Source of the DNA: Gracilimonas sp.
GTDB taxonomy: Bacteria; Bacteroidota; Rhodothermia; Balneolales; Balneolaceae
Length of the DNA: 64,000 bases
Direction of reading: 5' to 3'
Assembly: GCF_040218225.1 (NCBI RefSeq)
Contig: NZ_JAVJQO010000002.1
Location: forward strand, 1-64,000
Under the pieces are notes generated by a model. The model saw only the letters and a program-made list of their open reading frames with translations, was not told the origin of the DNA and made no database searches. Positions 7,490 through 16,987 of the stretch are shown piece by piece (the stretch's first letter is position 1; every line of letters begins with the position of its first letter). The translations under genes and the position numbers were made by a program.

Positions 7490-8530
7490 ATGAAACAATC
7501 ATTCATCGTTATCCTCTGTTTATTTTATTTTCAACAAGCTTTGTTTGCCCAGAATTATATTAAAAAAACACCCCCCGAAATAACGGATCTTGAACAAGAT
7601 GATTTCAAGATTCACAAAAAACAGGGCGCTTATTATAATGAACAATGGGCCTACCACGTGATTCTGAATAACGGTGCTCAGATCTATGTAACCTACACCG
7701 TGCATCATTTTGCAGGACTCAGGAATTCTTCAAGCAGCGGGAGACTTTCCCTGTTGAATTGGAAGGGTGAAAACTACAGTACGGCCAAAGAATATGACCT
7801 GAATAATCTGGTGCTTGATGAAAACCCATATAAAATGAAGCTGCATCCCGAACGTGATATTTGGATTGCAGGCATACCCGGATTTAATGAGCATCACTTT
7901 CATTTTAAGGGTAAATATGAGATACAAATAAATTTTGATCAACCTTACCCCGGTTTTAAGCCAGGCGATGGTGTTTTTAAGGTAGGTAATGAGGATGAAC
8001 TTGGAATGTTTGTCCATATTCCCTTTTCCAGAGTTTCGGGGTATATCGCAGATAATAATGATACCGTAAAAGTCTCCGGGATCGGATTTATGGATCATAC
8101 GTATCAAACAAATTTAGCCACAAGACTGTTTGAAACCAGTTACAAGTTTAATGGAAGAACAGAGAGCGGTTTTTCAGGAGGCCATTTTTTGGTACCTAAG
8201 CACTCTCCCAATGACGCCATCGGTTATGCCTATTTCTATGATGGCGAAACATTGACTCTGAAAGATCCAGAAAAGATTACGGTTAATAAACGAAAAGAAG
8301 TATCAGGAACTAAGATCCCTGTTGATATTACTGTCAATTATGAGGACGGATCCAATGATACTTTTTATTTTAGTGAAGTAGAGGAAAAAGTAGCTATGTT
8401 AGATGAACTGAGTGCTTTTAAAAAACTAATCATTAAGCCCTTTTTAGGTGGAGAAGTTCTTTTCTACCGGGGCCGGGCTCAAACAAACAAAAAAGAAGAA
8501 GTCTATTTTAACCTTTCTTTGGTTGATTGA
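7490..8530 (+). CDS. secreted CrtC/AttH-like (lipocalin-fold) protein, copy 2
   Basis: This 346-residue paralogue of the preceding gene shares YYNEQWAYHVILNNG early, a GDGVFKVGN turn in the middle and GIGFMDHTYQ. The signal peptide is FIVILCLFYFQQALFAQ. The ATG at 7490 is preferred over an upstream start that would bury the signal peptide. Tandem duplication followed by strong divergence suggests the two copies bind different ligands or act as a pair. The 3' end stops 2 bases before the convergent cytidylyltransferase gene. No catalytic motif is visible. Confidence 0.55.
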   Translation: MKQSFIVILCLFYFQQALFAQNYIKKTPPEITDLEQDDFKIHKKQGAYYNEQWAYHVILNNGAQIYVTYTVHHFAGLRNSSSSGRLSLLNWKGENYSTAKEYDLNNLVLDENPYKMKLHPERDIWIAGIPGFNEHHFHFKGKYEIQINFDQPYPGFKPGDGVFKVGNEDELGMFVHIPFSRVSGYIADNNDTVKVSGIGFMDHTYQTNLATRLFETSYKFNGRTESGFSGGHFLVPKHSPNDAIGYAYFYDGETLTLKDPEKITVNKRKEVSGTKIPVDITVNYEDGSNDTFYFSEVEEKVAMLDELSAFKKLIIKPFLGGEVLFYRGRAQTNKKEEVYFNLSLVD

Positions 8531-8532
8531 TC

Positions 8533-9273
8533 TCAGAGTTGTACACCCAACATCTTCTCTGCTTCTGCAAGCATTTCCGGGGTGTCCACATCCTGCCAGT
8601 AAGCATCTCCAATATCCAGTGTATGCATTTTACCTGCTTCAGCCAGAGCCTGTACTCCATCGGAAAGAGATGCATCGCCGGTGGCTTCATACACACGTTT
8701 GATTTCTTTGAGCAAACCATCTGTACAGACAAAAACACCGGTGTCTATGCAGTTGTATTCGCTGATAAGCTTCCCTATTGATTTAATACGCCCCTCTTTA
8801 ACCATTACCTTTGTAGCATCATCCATATCAAAAATTTCATCTACCTTGTAATCAACAAGTAAAGTAGCAGTTCCTCTATCGGGGCGATGCGCACCGGCCA
8901 GCTTCATCATCTGATCGGAAAGGATATGATCAGCCATAGTCAGGATAAAATCGTCCTGAATAAAAGGTTCTGCTGCTAATACCGAGATACCATTACTCAA
9001 ATCATATCGCTTATTATGGGCGAATTCTATGGGAATATCACCGGTATAGGAATCAAGGATATCATTTTTGATCTCCTCAAAACCAAATCCCAGTACAATG
9101 ACGACTTTATTACACCCGGCTGTCTTCAGGCTTTCTATAGTTCTGTAAATAAGCGGAGTACCACCAACGGTGGTCAGTGGTTTGAGATTGGTATCCGTAT
9201 CTGCACCAGCCAGACGGGAACCAAATCCCGCTGCCAGAATTACACCTGTCTTTGTTGCTCGGGAGTCTGACAT
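8533..9273 (-). CDS. nucleotidyltransferase, probable inositol-1-phosphate cytidylyltransferase
   Basis: This 246-residue nucleotidyltransferase of the sugar-nucleotide type has the N-terminal signature VILAAGFGSRL followed by NLKPL, the metal-binding MADH near residue 110 and the late motif YWQDVDTPEM. It is cytoplasmic. It lies 6 bases downstream of an inositol-3-phosphate synthase gene, so the likely reaction is CTP plus inositol-1-phosphate to CDP-inositol, the donor for inositol lipids or di-inositol-phosphate solutes. A CDP-inositol route to inositol phospholipids has been described in the related Rhodothermus marinus (from memory). Its CDP-alcohol transferase partner, often fused in hyperthermophiles, is absent here. 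A phosphocholine or sugar substrate is the alternative. Confidence 0.7.
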   Translation of the reverse strand: MSDSRATKTGVILAAGFGSRLAGADTDTNLKPLTTVGGTPLIYRTIESLKTAGCNKVVIVLGFGFEEIKNDILDSYTGDIPIEFAHNKRYDLSNGISVLAAEPFIQDDFILTMADHILSDQMMKLAGAHRPDRGTATLLVDYKVDEIFDMDDATKVMVKEGRIKSIGKLISEYNCIDTGVFVCTDGLLKEIKRVYEATGDASLSDGVQALAEAGKMHTLDIGDAYWQDVDTPEMLAEAEKMLGVQL

Positions 9274-9279
9274 TCTAAA

Positions 9280-10599
9280 TTACTTATAGGTGTCGTAATT
9301 TTCTGAAAGGTGAGTTACCGGCTGCTCCCCTCCCATCACACGCAATGTATTCTTCAATCTGAAATGCTGAATGAAAATATCATGCTCCTGAACGTGTCCG
9401 TTTTCCACCTGTGGACTCTTGAAATAGAAACTCAGCCATTCCTGAATACCGGACTTTCCTTTACGCTTGGCAAGATCAAGGAATAGTGCTAAATCGAGTA
9501 CGATAGGAGCAGCAAGAATAGAATCACGACAAAGGAAATCTACCTTAATCTGCATAGGATATCCCATCCATCCAAAAATATCGATGTTATCCCAGCCTTC
9601 TTTTTCATCTCCGCGCGGTGGGTAATAATTGATCCGAACCTTATGGTACAGATCTGCATACAAATCTTTGTACGTTTCGGGCTGAAGAATGGTGTCTAAT
9701 ACACCCGACTTTGTCACTTCTTTAGATTTGAAGCTTTCAGGATCATCCAGAACTTCACCATCACGGTTTCCTAAAATGTTTGTTGAGAACCAGCCCCGAA
9801 TTCCAAGCATTCTTGTTTTGAAGCCCGGTGCCAGAATGGTCTTCATCAAAGTTTGACCGGTCTTAAAGTCTTTTCCGGCTATTGGCACGCCTTTTTGCTC
9901 AGCTAATTGCGTAAGAGCAGGATTGTCAGCAGATAGATTTGGGGCTCCGTTCGCATATGGAACACCTTCCATGATTGCAGCATACGCGTACAATTGTGAA
10001 GGTGCTATCGCCTCGTCGTTTTCCTCAAGGCCTTTTTCAAAAGCTTCAATCGACATATGGCAAGCCGATGGCGATTGGTACACTTCGGTAGATCCACACC
10101 AAACCATAACTGCCCGGGAGGAATTGGTTTCTTTCATTTTGTTGCGAATGTCTTCCCTGAGCTGTTCTGCAAGATCTTTCTTAGTCTTGAAATCTTTTAC
10201 ATTCGGACCTTCAAGCTTCTTAACATATTTCTGTTCAAAAGCAGCAGACATGGGCTCAATAGTCTTAAGAAAGTCTGCAATAGGATCAATATCCTGAGGC
10301 TTCAGAACTTTTGCATGAACACACGCATCGTACACATTTTCAGGCTTTACATCCCATCCACCAAAAGTAATATCTTCCAGATTGGCCAGCGGAAGAAAGT
10401 CTTTTATTAAAGGATTTCTGTTTTCAGATCTGGCCCCCAGCCTGATGGTTTGCATCTGTGTGAGAGAACCAATGGGTTTTGATAATCCCTTTCTGATTGA
10501 TTCTACTCCTGCTATAAAAGTGGTAGCGACGGCTCCCATACCAGGGGTTAGAACTAATAAGTTGCCATCCGGTGCTTCGTTTTTACTCTGTTGTGACAT
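9280..10599 (-). CDS. ino1: inositol-3-phosphate synthase
   Basis: This 439-residue protein matches myo-inositol-phosphate synthase (MIPS) across its length: the N-terminal Rossmann segment (LLVLTPGMGAVATTFIAG), YANGAPNLSADNPAL, the active-site region GVPIAGKDFKTGQT, IRGWFSTNILGNRDG and the late QIKVDFLCRDSILAAP. It converts glucose-6-phosphate to inositol-3-phosphate with NAD recycling in the cytosol. It is the promoter-proximal gene of a two-gene operon with the cytidylyltransferase. A TATCTTTG box lies upstream at 10631-10638. Inositol is rare in bacteria, and the pair points to inositol-containing membrane lipids or a compatible solute. Confidence 0.92.
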   Translation of the reverse strand: MSQQSKNEAPDGNLLVLTPGMGAVATTFIAGVESIRKGLSKPIGSLTQMQTIRLGARSENRNPLIKDFLPLANLEDITFGGWDVKPENVYDACVHAKVLKPQDIDPIADFLKTIEPMSAAFEQKYVKKLEGPNVKDFKTKKDLAEQLREDIRNKMKETNSSRAVMVWCGSTEVYQSPSACHMSIEAFEKGLEENDEAIAPSQLYAYAAIMEGVPYANGAPNLSADNPALTQLAEQKGVPIAGKDFKTGQTLMKTILAPGFKTRMLGIRGWFSTNILGNRDGEVLDDPESFKSKEVTKSGVLDTILQPETYKDLYADLYHKVRINYYPPRGDEKEGWDNIDIFGWMGYPMQIKVDFLCRDSILAAPIVLDLALFLDLAKRKGKSGIQEWLSFYFKSPQVENGHVQEHDIFIQHFRLKNTLRVMGGEQPVTHLSENYDTYK

Positions 10600-10630
10600 T
10601 CGGTGATTTTTTTGAAGTAATTTTGCTGCG

Positions 10631-10638
10631 CAAAGATA
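10631..10638 (-). promoter_or_regulatory. possible Bacteroidota-type -7 box of the ino1 operon
   Basis: TATCTTTG matches the TAnnTTTG consensus, 32 bases before the start codon on the minus strand. No clear -33 element was found. Confidence 0.4.
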
Positions 10639-10798
10639 AAGAACTTGACGAAGTTATGTTAGCACTTAATTAGTAATTATATAACAATCTGGTTACTTCC
10701 TTTTAGATCATACATTTTAATTCCTCAGACTTCGCCCTATATTTGCTGACTCCATTTTTCCTTAACAAAAGCAGCAATCCCGATGAAATTTGCCCATA

Positions 10799-12235
10799 AT
10801 GAGTGAGAATTCTTTTGCACGGAGAGTAGCTTCTTCGGTGCTTTATAGCGGTGTGGGATCCGTCACAGCCCGATTATTGAACGCTGTTGCTCTTTTTTAC
10901 ACGCTTAAAGTAATTTCAGAAGAGCAATTCGGAATCGCTGCACTCGCTCTCGCTTTCTTTAGTACAACCAAAGCATTAACAGAGCTTGGACTAGGAACTG
11001 CCCTGGTTCAGGAAGAAAGAATCGGGCGCACACAAGTTGATTCCCTTTTCTGGATCAGCTTTCTGCTCTCGGTGGTTGTGTATGGTATTATCTATCTCGG
11101 CGCCCCCTATGTTGCGGCTTTCTATGATACCCCGGTACTTTCTTCCATGATTCGGGTATATATGCTGGGCATCATCGCATTCAGCTTTTACATGATCTCC
11201 AGCAAGCTGATGATGAGAGATCTGGAGTTCAAGAAGCTGGCTATCAGTGATAACGTGGCGTTGGCTTCCTCAGCCGGACTTATGATCTACCTGGCTTTCA
11301 CCGGCTGGGGAGCATGGGCTATTATTCTTGCTGAATTGGCAAATAAAGTTGGACAGATGGTGTTTTGCATGTTCTTCAAACCTTATTGGCCGCGGCTAAA
11401 ATATGAACATGGACAGGTGAAGCATCTCATTGAATTTGGAGTTTTTACAACCGGTTCCAACTTCTTCCAGAAGTTTTACATGAATGCCGATTACCTGATC
11501 ATCGGTAAGTTCTTTTCGATGGAGTTAGTAGGTATTTACTCTTTTGCCTATCGTCTGGTGTTTGATACGGTGAAAGAGCTTTCAAATGTAATTAACCGGG
11601 TTGCTTACCCCGCTTTTGCAAAGCTACAGAATGAAATTCCCCGGCTTCGCAATTACTTCTTCACAATGTCCCGGGCAAGTATGCTTTTGGTGGGAACCGT
11701 AATGGTAATCATCGGAACCTATATAGATTGGTTTCTCCCACTCGTAGGCTATGAAAAATGGATGGACGCTGTTCCCTATATGAGAATATTTGTGGCCGTT
11801 GGAATTATTCAGTGCCTGGTTACCCTGCTTCCAAAACTGATCAACGCCAAAGGCGAAGCCAAATTCATCTTCTATTTTACTTCTGCCAATGCCTTATTAC
11901 TGCCGGCAGGATTTATCATAGCCTCTCAAATCAGCATGATGGCTGTAGCACTTGTATGGCTTACCGTGTACCCTCTTGTCTCGCTGGTGATTGTATATTT
12001 TGGAGCAAAGCTGACCGAGACCAATGTCTGGAAATTCGGATTGAAGAGTATCTCTGCATTTGCCACACTTATTCCTCTGGCAGGATTTGCTTACGCCGTA
12101 CGATATGGCATCACTACCTTTTACGGTGAGGCAACGATAGGAGCTGTAGCTTTGGCTTCAATCTTTGTATTCAGTATTACAGCAACCGTCATCTGGGTTC
12201 GCGAAAAAGAAGCCATTCAGGCCATTCGGAAATAA
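10799..12235 (+). CDS. polysaccharide flippase, Wzx/oligosaccharide flippase family
   Basis: This is a 478-residue polytopic membrane protein with about 12-14 helices. The start (FARRVASSVLYSGVGSVTARLL) and the segments ISEEQFGIAALALAFFSTTKALTELG and GSNFFQKFYMNADYLIIGKF are characteristic of the Wzx/RfbX branch of the MOP superfamily. It flips lipid-linked glycans across the inner membrane. The ATG at 10799 is chosen over a TTG 9 bases earlier. It converges on a minus-strand set of sulfotransferase, CDP-glycerol-type transferase and Wzi-like genes, so it probably exports the same surface polymer. Confidence 0.85.
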   Translation: MSENSFARRVASSVLYSGVGSVTARLLNAVALFYTLKVISEEQFGIAALALAFFSTTKALTELGLGTALVQEERIGRTQVDSLFWISFLLSVVVYGIIYLGAPYVAAFYDTPVLSSMIRVYMLGIIAFSFYMISSKLMMRDLEFKKLAISDNVALASSAGLMIYLAFTGWGAWAIILAELANKVGQMVFCMFFKPYWPRLKYEHGQVKHLIEFGVFTTGSNFFQKFYMNADYLIIGKFFSMELVGIYSFAYRLVFDTVKELSNVINRVAYPAFAKLQNEIPRLRNYFFTMSRASMLLVGTVMVIIGTYIDWFLPLVGYEKWMDAVPYMRIFVAVGIIQCLVTLLPKLINAKGEAKFIFYFTSANALLLPAGFIIASQISMMAVALVWLTVYPLVSLVIVYFGAKLTETNVWKFGLKSISAFATLIPLAGFAYAVRYGITTFYGEATIGAVALASIFVFSITATVIWVREKEAIQAIRK

Positions 12236-12241
12236 GTATAA

Positions 12242-13138
12242 TTATACTGTAAACTCGTAATCTTTCAGAAAATCGTATTTCTGACTGCGCTCCGCTACCT
12301 GATCAATCATCTCCTGCGGCCATTCAATTTTGGTACGGCTTTGTGAAGGAGAATCGAATACTTTGGCGGCAGCAGCCTTGATATAATCCTCATAAGGTTC
12401 CACTTCCAGAAATTCGACCAGAGTCCGCAGGGTTTTTTCTGAATCAGAAATAAACTCTTCATGTGTTAATTCACACCACTCATCTTCTGCCACTTCTGAT
12501 TTGAGTTTGGCATTGGCTTCAACCCTCTTGAAATAGCTGTCAATAGCTTCCTGCAGACTGGGCTGTACCGACCATTTTCTCTTGTGAGTAGCGATATTAT
12601 CCAGCGGGTGGCGTACGATATGAATCAGCTTAATAGGAAGTTTGACCTCTTTTCTGAGCTTTTCAATAATATTTGGCTTGGCCTGTAAATGACGAGACGA
12701 TCCTCCGCCCTTTTTATCACCGATTACTTTCAAATTTCGGTATCGTCCCTGCCACAATCCTTCAATCGCATAATCATAACCGGTCCATTCACGGCCTTTC
12801 CCGGTAAACACCTTGTCTTTATGCAAAATGAGGCTGAAAATCTGCTCACGGCTGAATCCGGCCCTCAGGTAACGCAATGCATCCAATTCATGGGAAATAA
12901 CCACATCAGGGTGTGCATCCAGAAGTGAACCAACCAGTGTGTGTCCGCTGCGGGGGTAACCAATAAACATGCAGTAGCGCTCTATCTCATTATAATCCCA
13001 CTTGAAATGGGAGTTCATGATTTTACTTTTCACGTAATCCCAGGGCATTCCAAGATCTGCACGTAGATCTCTGCGTTCGAACCCAAGCGCATCTGATAAA
13101 GCGGTTATCTGTTCACCAACTTTTTTGAATACCGCCAT
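12242..13138 (-). CDS. sulfotransferase domain protein
   Basis: This 298-residue cytoplasmic protein has the PAPS-binding 5'-phosphosulfate loop IGYPRSGHTL (about residues 59-68) and the 3'-phosphate motif HIVRHPLDNIATH further on. These two motifs define the P-loop sulfotransferase fold, which moves sulfate from PAPS to a hydroxyl or amine. With a second sulfotransferase, a CDP-glycerol-type transferase and a Wzi-like protein upstream, the acceptor is probably a capsule or exopolysaccharide precursor. The acceptor cannot be read from sequence. It is 22 bases downstream of the other sulfotransferase. Confidence 0.85.
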   Translation of the reverse strand: MAVFKKVGEQITALSDALGFERRDLRADLGMPWDYVKSKIMNSHFKWDYNEIERYCMFIGYPRSGHTLVGSLLDAHPDVVISHELDALRYLRAGFSREQIFSLILHKDKVFTGKGREWTGYDYAIEGLWQGRYRNLKVIGDKKGGGSSRHLQAKPNIIEKLRKEVKLPIKLIHIVRHPLDNIATHKRKWSVQPSLQEAIDSYFKRVEANAKLKSEVAEDEWCELTHEEFISDSEKTLRTLVEFLEVEPYEDYIKAAAAKVFDSPSQSRTKIEWPQEMIDQVAERSQKYDFLKDYEFTV

Positions 13139-13160
13139 TTTACTTCCTAACTATTTATTT

Positions 13161-14165
13161 TTATTTGAATTTCGATTTATCAGGATATCTATATCCTTCC
13201 TGCCGGGCTCCGGTAACAGTAGCCCAAATTGATCGGCTGAAATCTAAGCATTGATAGAACAAGTTTTTGGAAAAGGAAAGGGAATATTCACTTTTTTGAT
13301 ATCCCATTTCTTCCAGCTTATTGCCAGCTGTTTGTTCCACTAATGCAATCTGCCAGCGGGTTAATGCCGTTTTCCATTCCTCGTTCTTATCTTTTTGAAT
13401 AGGTTTTAATGTACCCTCTTTCCAGGACTCCTCACCTTCCGCAAAACCTTTTTCATCTCTTTTGTAGTACTCCAGCATTTGTGGCTGAAAATCTACACCT
13501 AAGAACGCACAAATATTTTTCAACAAACCCTCCGTATCCTCAATCAAATCCTTATAACGGAGCATCATATACTGCTCAGCCGAAAGCTCCCTTTTGCACT
13601 GCTCATGAGCTTCTACATACTCACGCCAGCGTCGGGTTGTCACAAATACTGATGGCGAGCCAAAATGAGCTTTTATCTCCGACCATGCTGCTGCTCTGGG
13701 ATCCCTAAACATAGATATTATTTTTGCATTGGGATAGGCCTTTATGATTTCCTTGACACTGAGAATGTGTCTTGGAGTCTTTTCGCCAACAATCTTCTTG
13801 CCTCGGTCTGTCCGGTACATGGTAAGTTGAAGGGTGAATAGCTCGGCAGGATCTGTCAGGTTTAATTCTTTTGAAAGCTGTCCAACATCCTGCTTTTCAA
13901 GCCCTAAATCTCTAATTCTGGTTTTTTGGTCATACCAAAAATGAAGAAGCCTTTCCCTGAAAGAATCTTTTAGGTCGCTTTCTTTATACTTTTGATTCAG
14001 ATAATCTGCGGAATGAAAGAAATGGGTTTCGGGAGGAATCACAATTTCATTGTGCGAACTCAGCATACTCTGCAGCAATGTTGAGCCCGATCTGCTGGTA
14101 CCAACGATAAAAAATATCCGGTCCCTGGTATCCTGAAGGTCGTTTTGGCTAATCTGTATACTCAA
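13161..14165 (-). CDS. sulfotransferase family protein
   Basis: This 334-residue protein has the 5'-PSB loop FFIVGTSRSGSTLLQSML at residues 18-35, with acidic PPETHFF after it, and the 3'-PB motif MFRDPRAAAWSEIKAHFGS. It is only distantly similar to the neighbouring sulfotransferase, so the two probably act on different positions or acceptors. The start is a TTG at 14165; no ATG lies between it and the P-loop. It is separated by 28 bases from the CDP-glycerol-type gene and is probably co-transcribed with it. Confidence 0.83.
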   Translation of the reverse strand: MSIQISQNDLQDTRDRIFFIVGTSRSGSTLLQSMLSSHNEIVIPPETHFFHSADYLNQKYKESDLKDSFRERLLHFWYDQKTRIRDLGLEKQDVGQLSKELNLTDPAELFTLQLTMYRTDRGKKIVGEKTPRHILSVKEIIKAYPNAKIISMFRDPRAAAWSEIKAHFGSPSVFVTTRRWREYVEAHEQCKRELSAEQYMMLRYKDLIEDTEGLLKNICAFLGVDFQPQMLEYYKRDEKGFAEGEESWKEGTLKPIQKDKNEEWKTALTRWQIALVEQTAGNKLEEMGYQKSEYSLSFSKNLFYQCLDFSRSIWATVTGARQEGYRYPDKSKFK

Positions 14166-14193
14166 GAGCTAATTGCGTGATTTAATTTTGAGT

Positions 14194-15369
14194 TCAGCCT
14201 TGGTCTTCCACAAGTTCATTTATTGCTTTCCAGATACGCTCACAATTTTTCCCATCCGCAGAAAGCATGTGCTTATCTAAATATTTTTGGGATGCTTCAA
14301 TACAGCAACCAGGGTTTTCTAATCCCTTTTGAATTTGATCCATCATGGAATCAAAATTCCTCGCCAACATTCCCCCATTATCTTCAGGGGAATATTTCCA
14401 TATAAACTTAATGGAATCTACTTTTTTCTTACGAATGCCAAACAGGGTTTTATTCAGCCACATAAACGACTCATCTTTACTTTTTACAGGGTATATGTGA
14501 ACCGTTGGCCGGTGCGTTGCATAAAATAAATTGGCAATACTACTGAAGTTTGTCACCAACAAATCTGAGACCTGCAGATCAAGAAAATTGTCTGGATGAT
14601 GATCCTTAAACTTTAATACGATGTTATCATATCTTGTTTCCAGGCTTTGCAAAAACTCCAGGTAATGGTGTTCAAATCGATAAGAATCGTGCAAGCGCAG
14701 AATTACATTTACATCTTTCTTTTTAAGATCGGTTAGCAGCTCGTTGAATAATTTATCCTCATCACCCCAGTGCGAAAATACTTCTCCATAATGCCAGGTT
14801 GGTGCAATCAGTACCGTTTTTTTGTTTACTACATCAAAAGGATAATAAGGCTGAAGTTCTTCTTTGGATACTTTTTCCTGCAAATAATCATGGCTGGCTG
14901 ATCCAAGATTAATACAATTTTCCGGGTCAAAGCCGCTTACTTCTGTACGATGTTTGAAATCAATTTTCCCAAAACTCGCCCATTTGATATCAGGATTAGG
15001 TTCCTTCATCGTACCCCAGGTCAGCTTTATATTCCGGTGAAGCCATTTGAATTCTTCTTCATCATTAGGCCCCTTCCACCCATAGCCATGCCACAGAATC
15101 AAAGCTTTAGGACTCAATTTACGAAGTGGAATATTGTTATCCATAATAGTGATATCAGGATCAAAGCCTTTTACACCTCTGATCAAGGTCATCTTATTGG
15201 AGTTATACAGCTCTACATCCAGGTCCCAAAAATCAAAAATACCTTCTTGCTTAAATTTTTCCGCATCCTCCAATAGCACTTTTACTTCAGAGTTGGTCTC
15301 CTCGGTAAGATATTTGGTAAAACTCAATAAGTCTGCGCCAAAAGTAGTGGCGTAGATCAATACTTTCAT
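14194..15369 (-). CDS. CDP-glycerol glycerophosphotransferase family protein
   Basis: This 391-residue protein resembles the TagB/TagF C-terminal catalytic region: LILWHGYGWKG near residue 91, VLIAPTWHYGE near 186, a LRLHDSYR strand and VSDLLVTNFSSIANLFYATHRP near 273. The late Ser-Ser after an aspartate strand is a family hallmark. Members transfer glycerol phosphate (or a similar polyol phosphate) to build teichoic-acid-like chains, and in Gram-negatives they decorate capsules. No signal peptide is present. It lies downstream of a Wzi-like outer-membrane gene and upstream of two sulfotransferases. The donor is not certain. Confidence 0.75.
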   Translation of the reverse strand: MKVLIYATTFGADLLSFTKYLTEETNSEVKVLLEDAEKFKQEGIFDFWDLDVELYNSNKMTLIRGVKGFDPDITIMDNNIPLRKLSPKALILWHGYGWKGPNDEEEFKWLHRNIKLTWGTMKEPNPDIKWASFGKIDFKHRTEVSGFDPENCINLGSASHDYLQEKVSKEELQPYYPFDVVNKKTVLIAPTWHYGEVFSHWGDEDKLFNELLTDLKKKDVNVILRLHDSYRFEHHYLEFLQSLETRYDNIVLKFKDHHPDNFLDLQVSDLLVTNFSSIANLFYATHRPTVHIYPVKSKDESFMWLNKTLFGIRKKKVDSIKFIWKYSPEDNGGMLARNFDSMMDQIQKGLENPGCCIEASQKYLDKHMLSADGKNCERIWKAINELVEDQG

Positions 15370-15401
15370 AGAATGAATCCTAGTTAGTTGCCCTAAAAGT
15401 T

Positions 15402-16952
15402 TTAATTATTCCCATAAAGACCTAACCTAAAACCTGCTTTTAAAATAGTCACTAATCTTTGCTGAGTAATTCCAGCTACATTATTGTAATTCGCTACGTG
15501 ATTATATCCTGTATCCAATTCAAACCAAAACTTCGAATTTGGCTGGTACAATACGTGAAGACCACCTCTTACCGTATTCTCCTCCTGCCCTGTTAAGATC
15601 AAATCTATGATACTGCCATCGGAATTCCTGCGGTTAAAATCCTGGTTAATCACCTGTTCCCCTTTTGAATAGTACGTAACATAAGGTGCCGCCATAAGCC
15701 CTTTTACATGCTGATCCAGAAAAAATTCCGGATAAACTTTAACCTTTATATAGTCATTTGTCGGGGTGCCAATTCCTCTATTCAAATATAAGTATCGTCC
15801 TTCTGCCTGATCAGTATTATAGGTTTGATAGGCAACAGCTTCAAACTCCAGATTCAAATTTAAAGCAGAACTTTTTGGGGCATAGCTCAAAGAAGACAGA
15901 AATGTGAATGTAACCGGTTCACCTTCATTGGTTGTATGTTCAAAATCATCAATTAATAGCTGACCGTTCAGGGTTATATTCTTGAATTGGGTCCATACCA
16001 TGCCACCGAAAAGCAGATTGTTTGTGTCATCCCAGGGTAAATTATCCGATACAAATACATGCGCCAATAATGGATTACTATATTTCAAAGAGAGGCCTGC
16101 ATTATTTCCCGAGTACAGGATCGCTTCAAAGAAGCTGAATCTTAAATTAGGTAAAGGATGAAAGTTCAAGCGATGAAGGGAAAGAAATCTGTTTTTTGAA
16201 CCGTCCTCAAAATAGGTTTCGCCCACAAAAACGTCATTCTCTGAAATATCATTTAGTTCTCCGATAATACTTTGAAAAGAAAAATACTTACCGCCAAAGC
16301 TGATATTCAGATGATCAAAAGAACGGGCATTCGTACTAATAATAGATGAAGCCTCTCCATACTTGCCCCAGTGATGATTATAACGGCCCAGCATAATCCT
16401 TATATCCCCTTTTTGATAACCTGCATAGGAATCCTCAGCCCTGATAAATAATCGTTTTGCCGCATCAATTCCATCAGGATCCTGATCATAATAGTAGTCA
16501 TGACGGAAGGAAAATTGTCCAACAAAATTCTGCTTTTCCATGTATCCGGTAACAGTAGCTGCTGGATACACATACAAATTTTGGTTCAAAGGATTTATGG
16601 GATCGAGCCGCTCGGTATCACTTAACACCGGAGAAGCAGAGAACTCACCCCCAATTTCATTGTCTGCCAGATTATTAAGATTTACTCTCTCTTTTATAAA
16701 ATTTAGCCAAATCTTCTCATTTGCTGACAGTCTTTCTTCATCAATCTTATTTATCGATTGCTTAACCTGTCCATATGAATAAGGCAAAACAGTAGGGTCA
16801 AGATCCAGCATTTTCCCCCGATGTTGCAAACGCTGGATATATTCATACGTGTAGTCTGAAAGCGTCAGTATCCTGCTATCTTGTGCATACAAGCTAACCG
16901 AAATAAGAGAAATAATTACTGTAAGAAGAGCGCCTTTAAGTCTTTTAGTCAT
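15402..16952 (-). CDS. Wzi-like capsule assembly outer-membrane protein
   Basis: This protein of about 516 residues has a signal peptide (ALLTVIISLISVSLYAQ), a helical N-terminal part (YEYIQRLQHRGKML) and a long stretch of alternating hydrophobic and aromatic strands ending in an aromatic-rich barrel tail. This layout fits the Wzi family, 18-strand barrels that tether capsule at the cell surface. The repeated LGRYNHHWGKYGEAS-type segment near residue 190 is typical of it. The ATG at 16952 directly follows a TTG codon and is preferred. A TAACTTTG box lies about 36 bases upstream. It is probably the first gene of the surface-polymer operon. Confidence 0.65.
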   Translation of the reverse strand: MTKRLKGALLTVIISLISVSLYAQDSRILTLSDYTYEYIQRLQHRGKMLDLDPTVLPYSYGQVKQSINKIDEERLSANEKIWLNFIKERVNLNNLADNEIGGEFSASPVLSDTERLDPINPLNQNLYVYPAATVTGYMEKQNFVGQFSFRHDYYYDQDPDGIDAAKRLFIRAEDSYAGYQKGDIRIMLGRYNHHWGKYGEASSIISTNARSFDHLNISFGGKYFSFQSIIGELNDISENDVFVGETYFEDGSKNRFLSLHRLNFHPLPNLRFSFFEAILYSGNNAGLSLKYSNPLLAHVFVSDNLPWDDTNNLLFGGMVWTQFKNITLNGQLLIDDFEHTTNEGEPVTFTFLSSLSYAPKSSALNLNLEFEAVAYQTYNTDQAEGRYLYLNRGIGTPTNDYIKVKVYPEFFLDQHVKGLMAAPYVTYYSKGEQVINQDFNRRNSDGSIIDLILTGQEENTVRGGLHVLYQPNSKFWFELDTGYNHVANYNNVAGITQQRLVTILKAGFRLGLYGNN

Positions 16953-16987
16953 CAAGAAAACAGGTAATGAATCTTTTTGAGAGCAAA

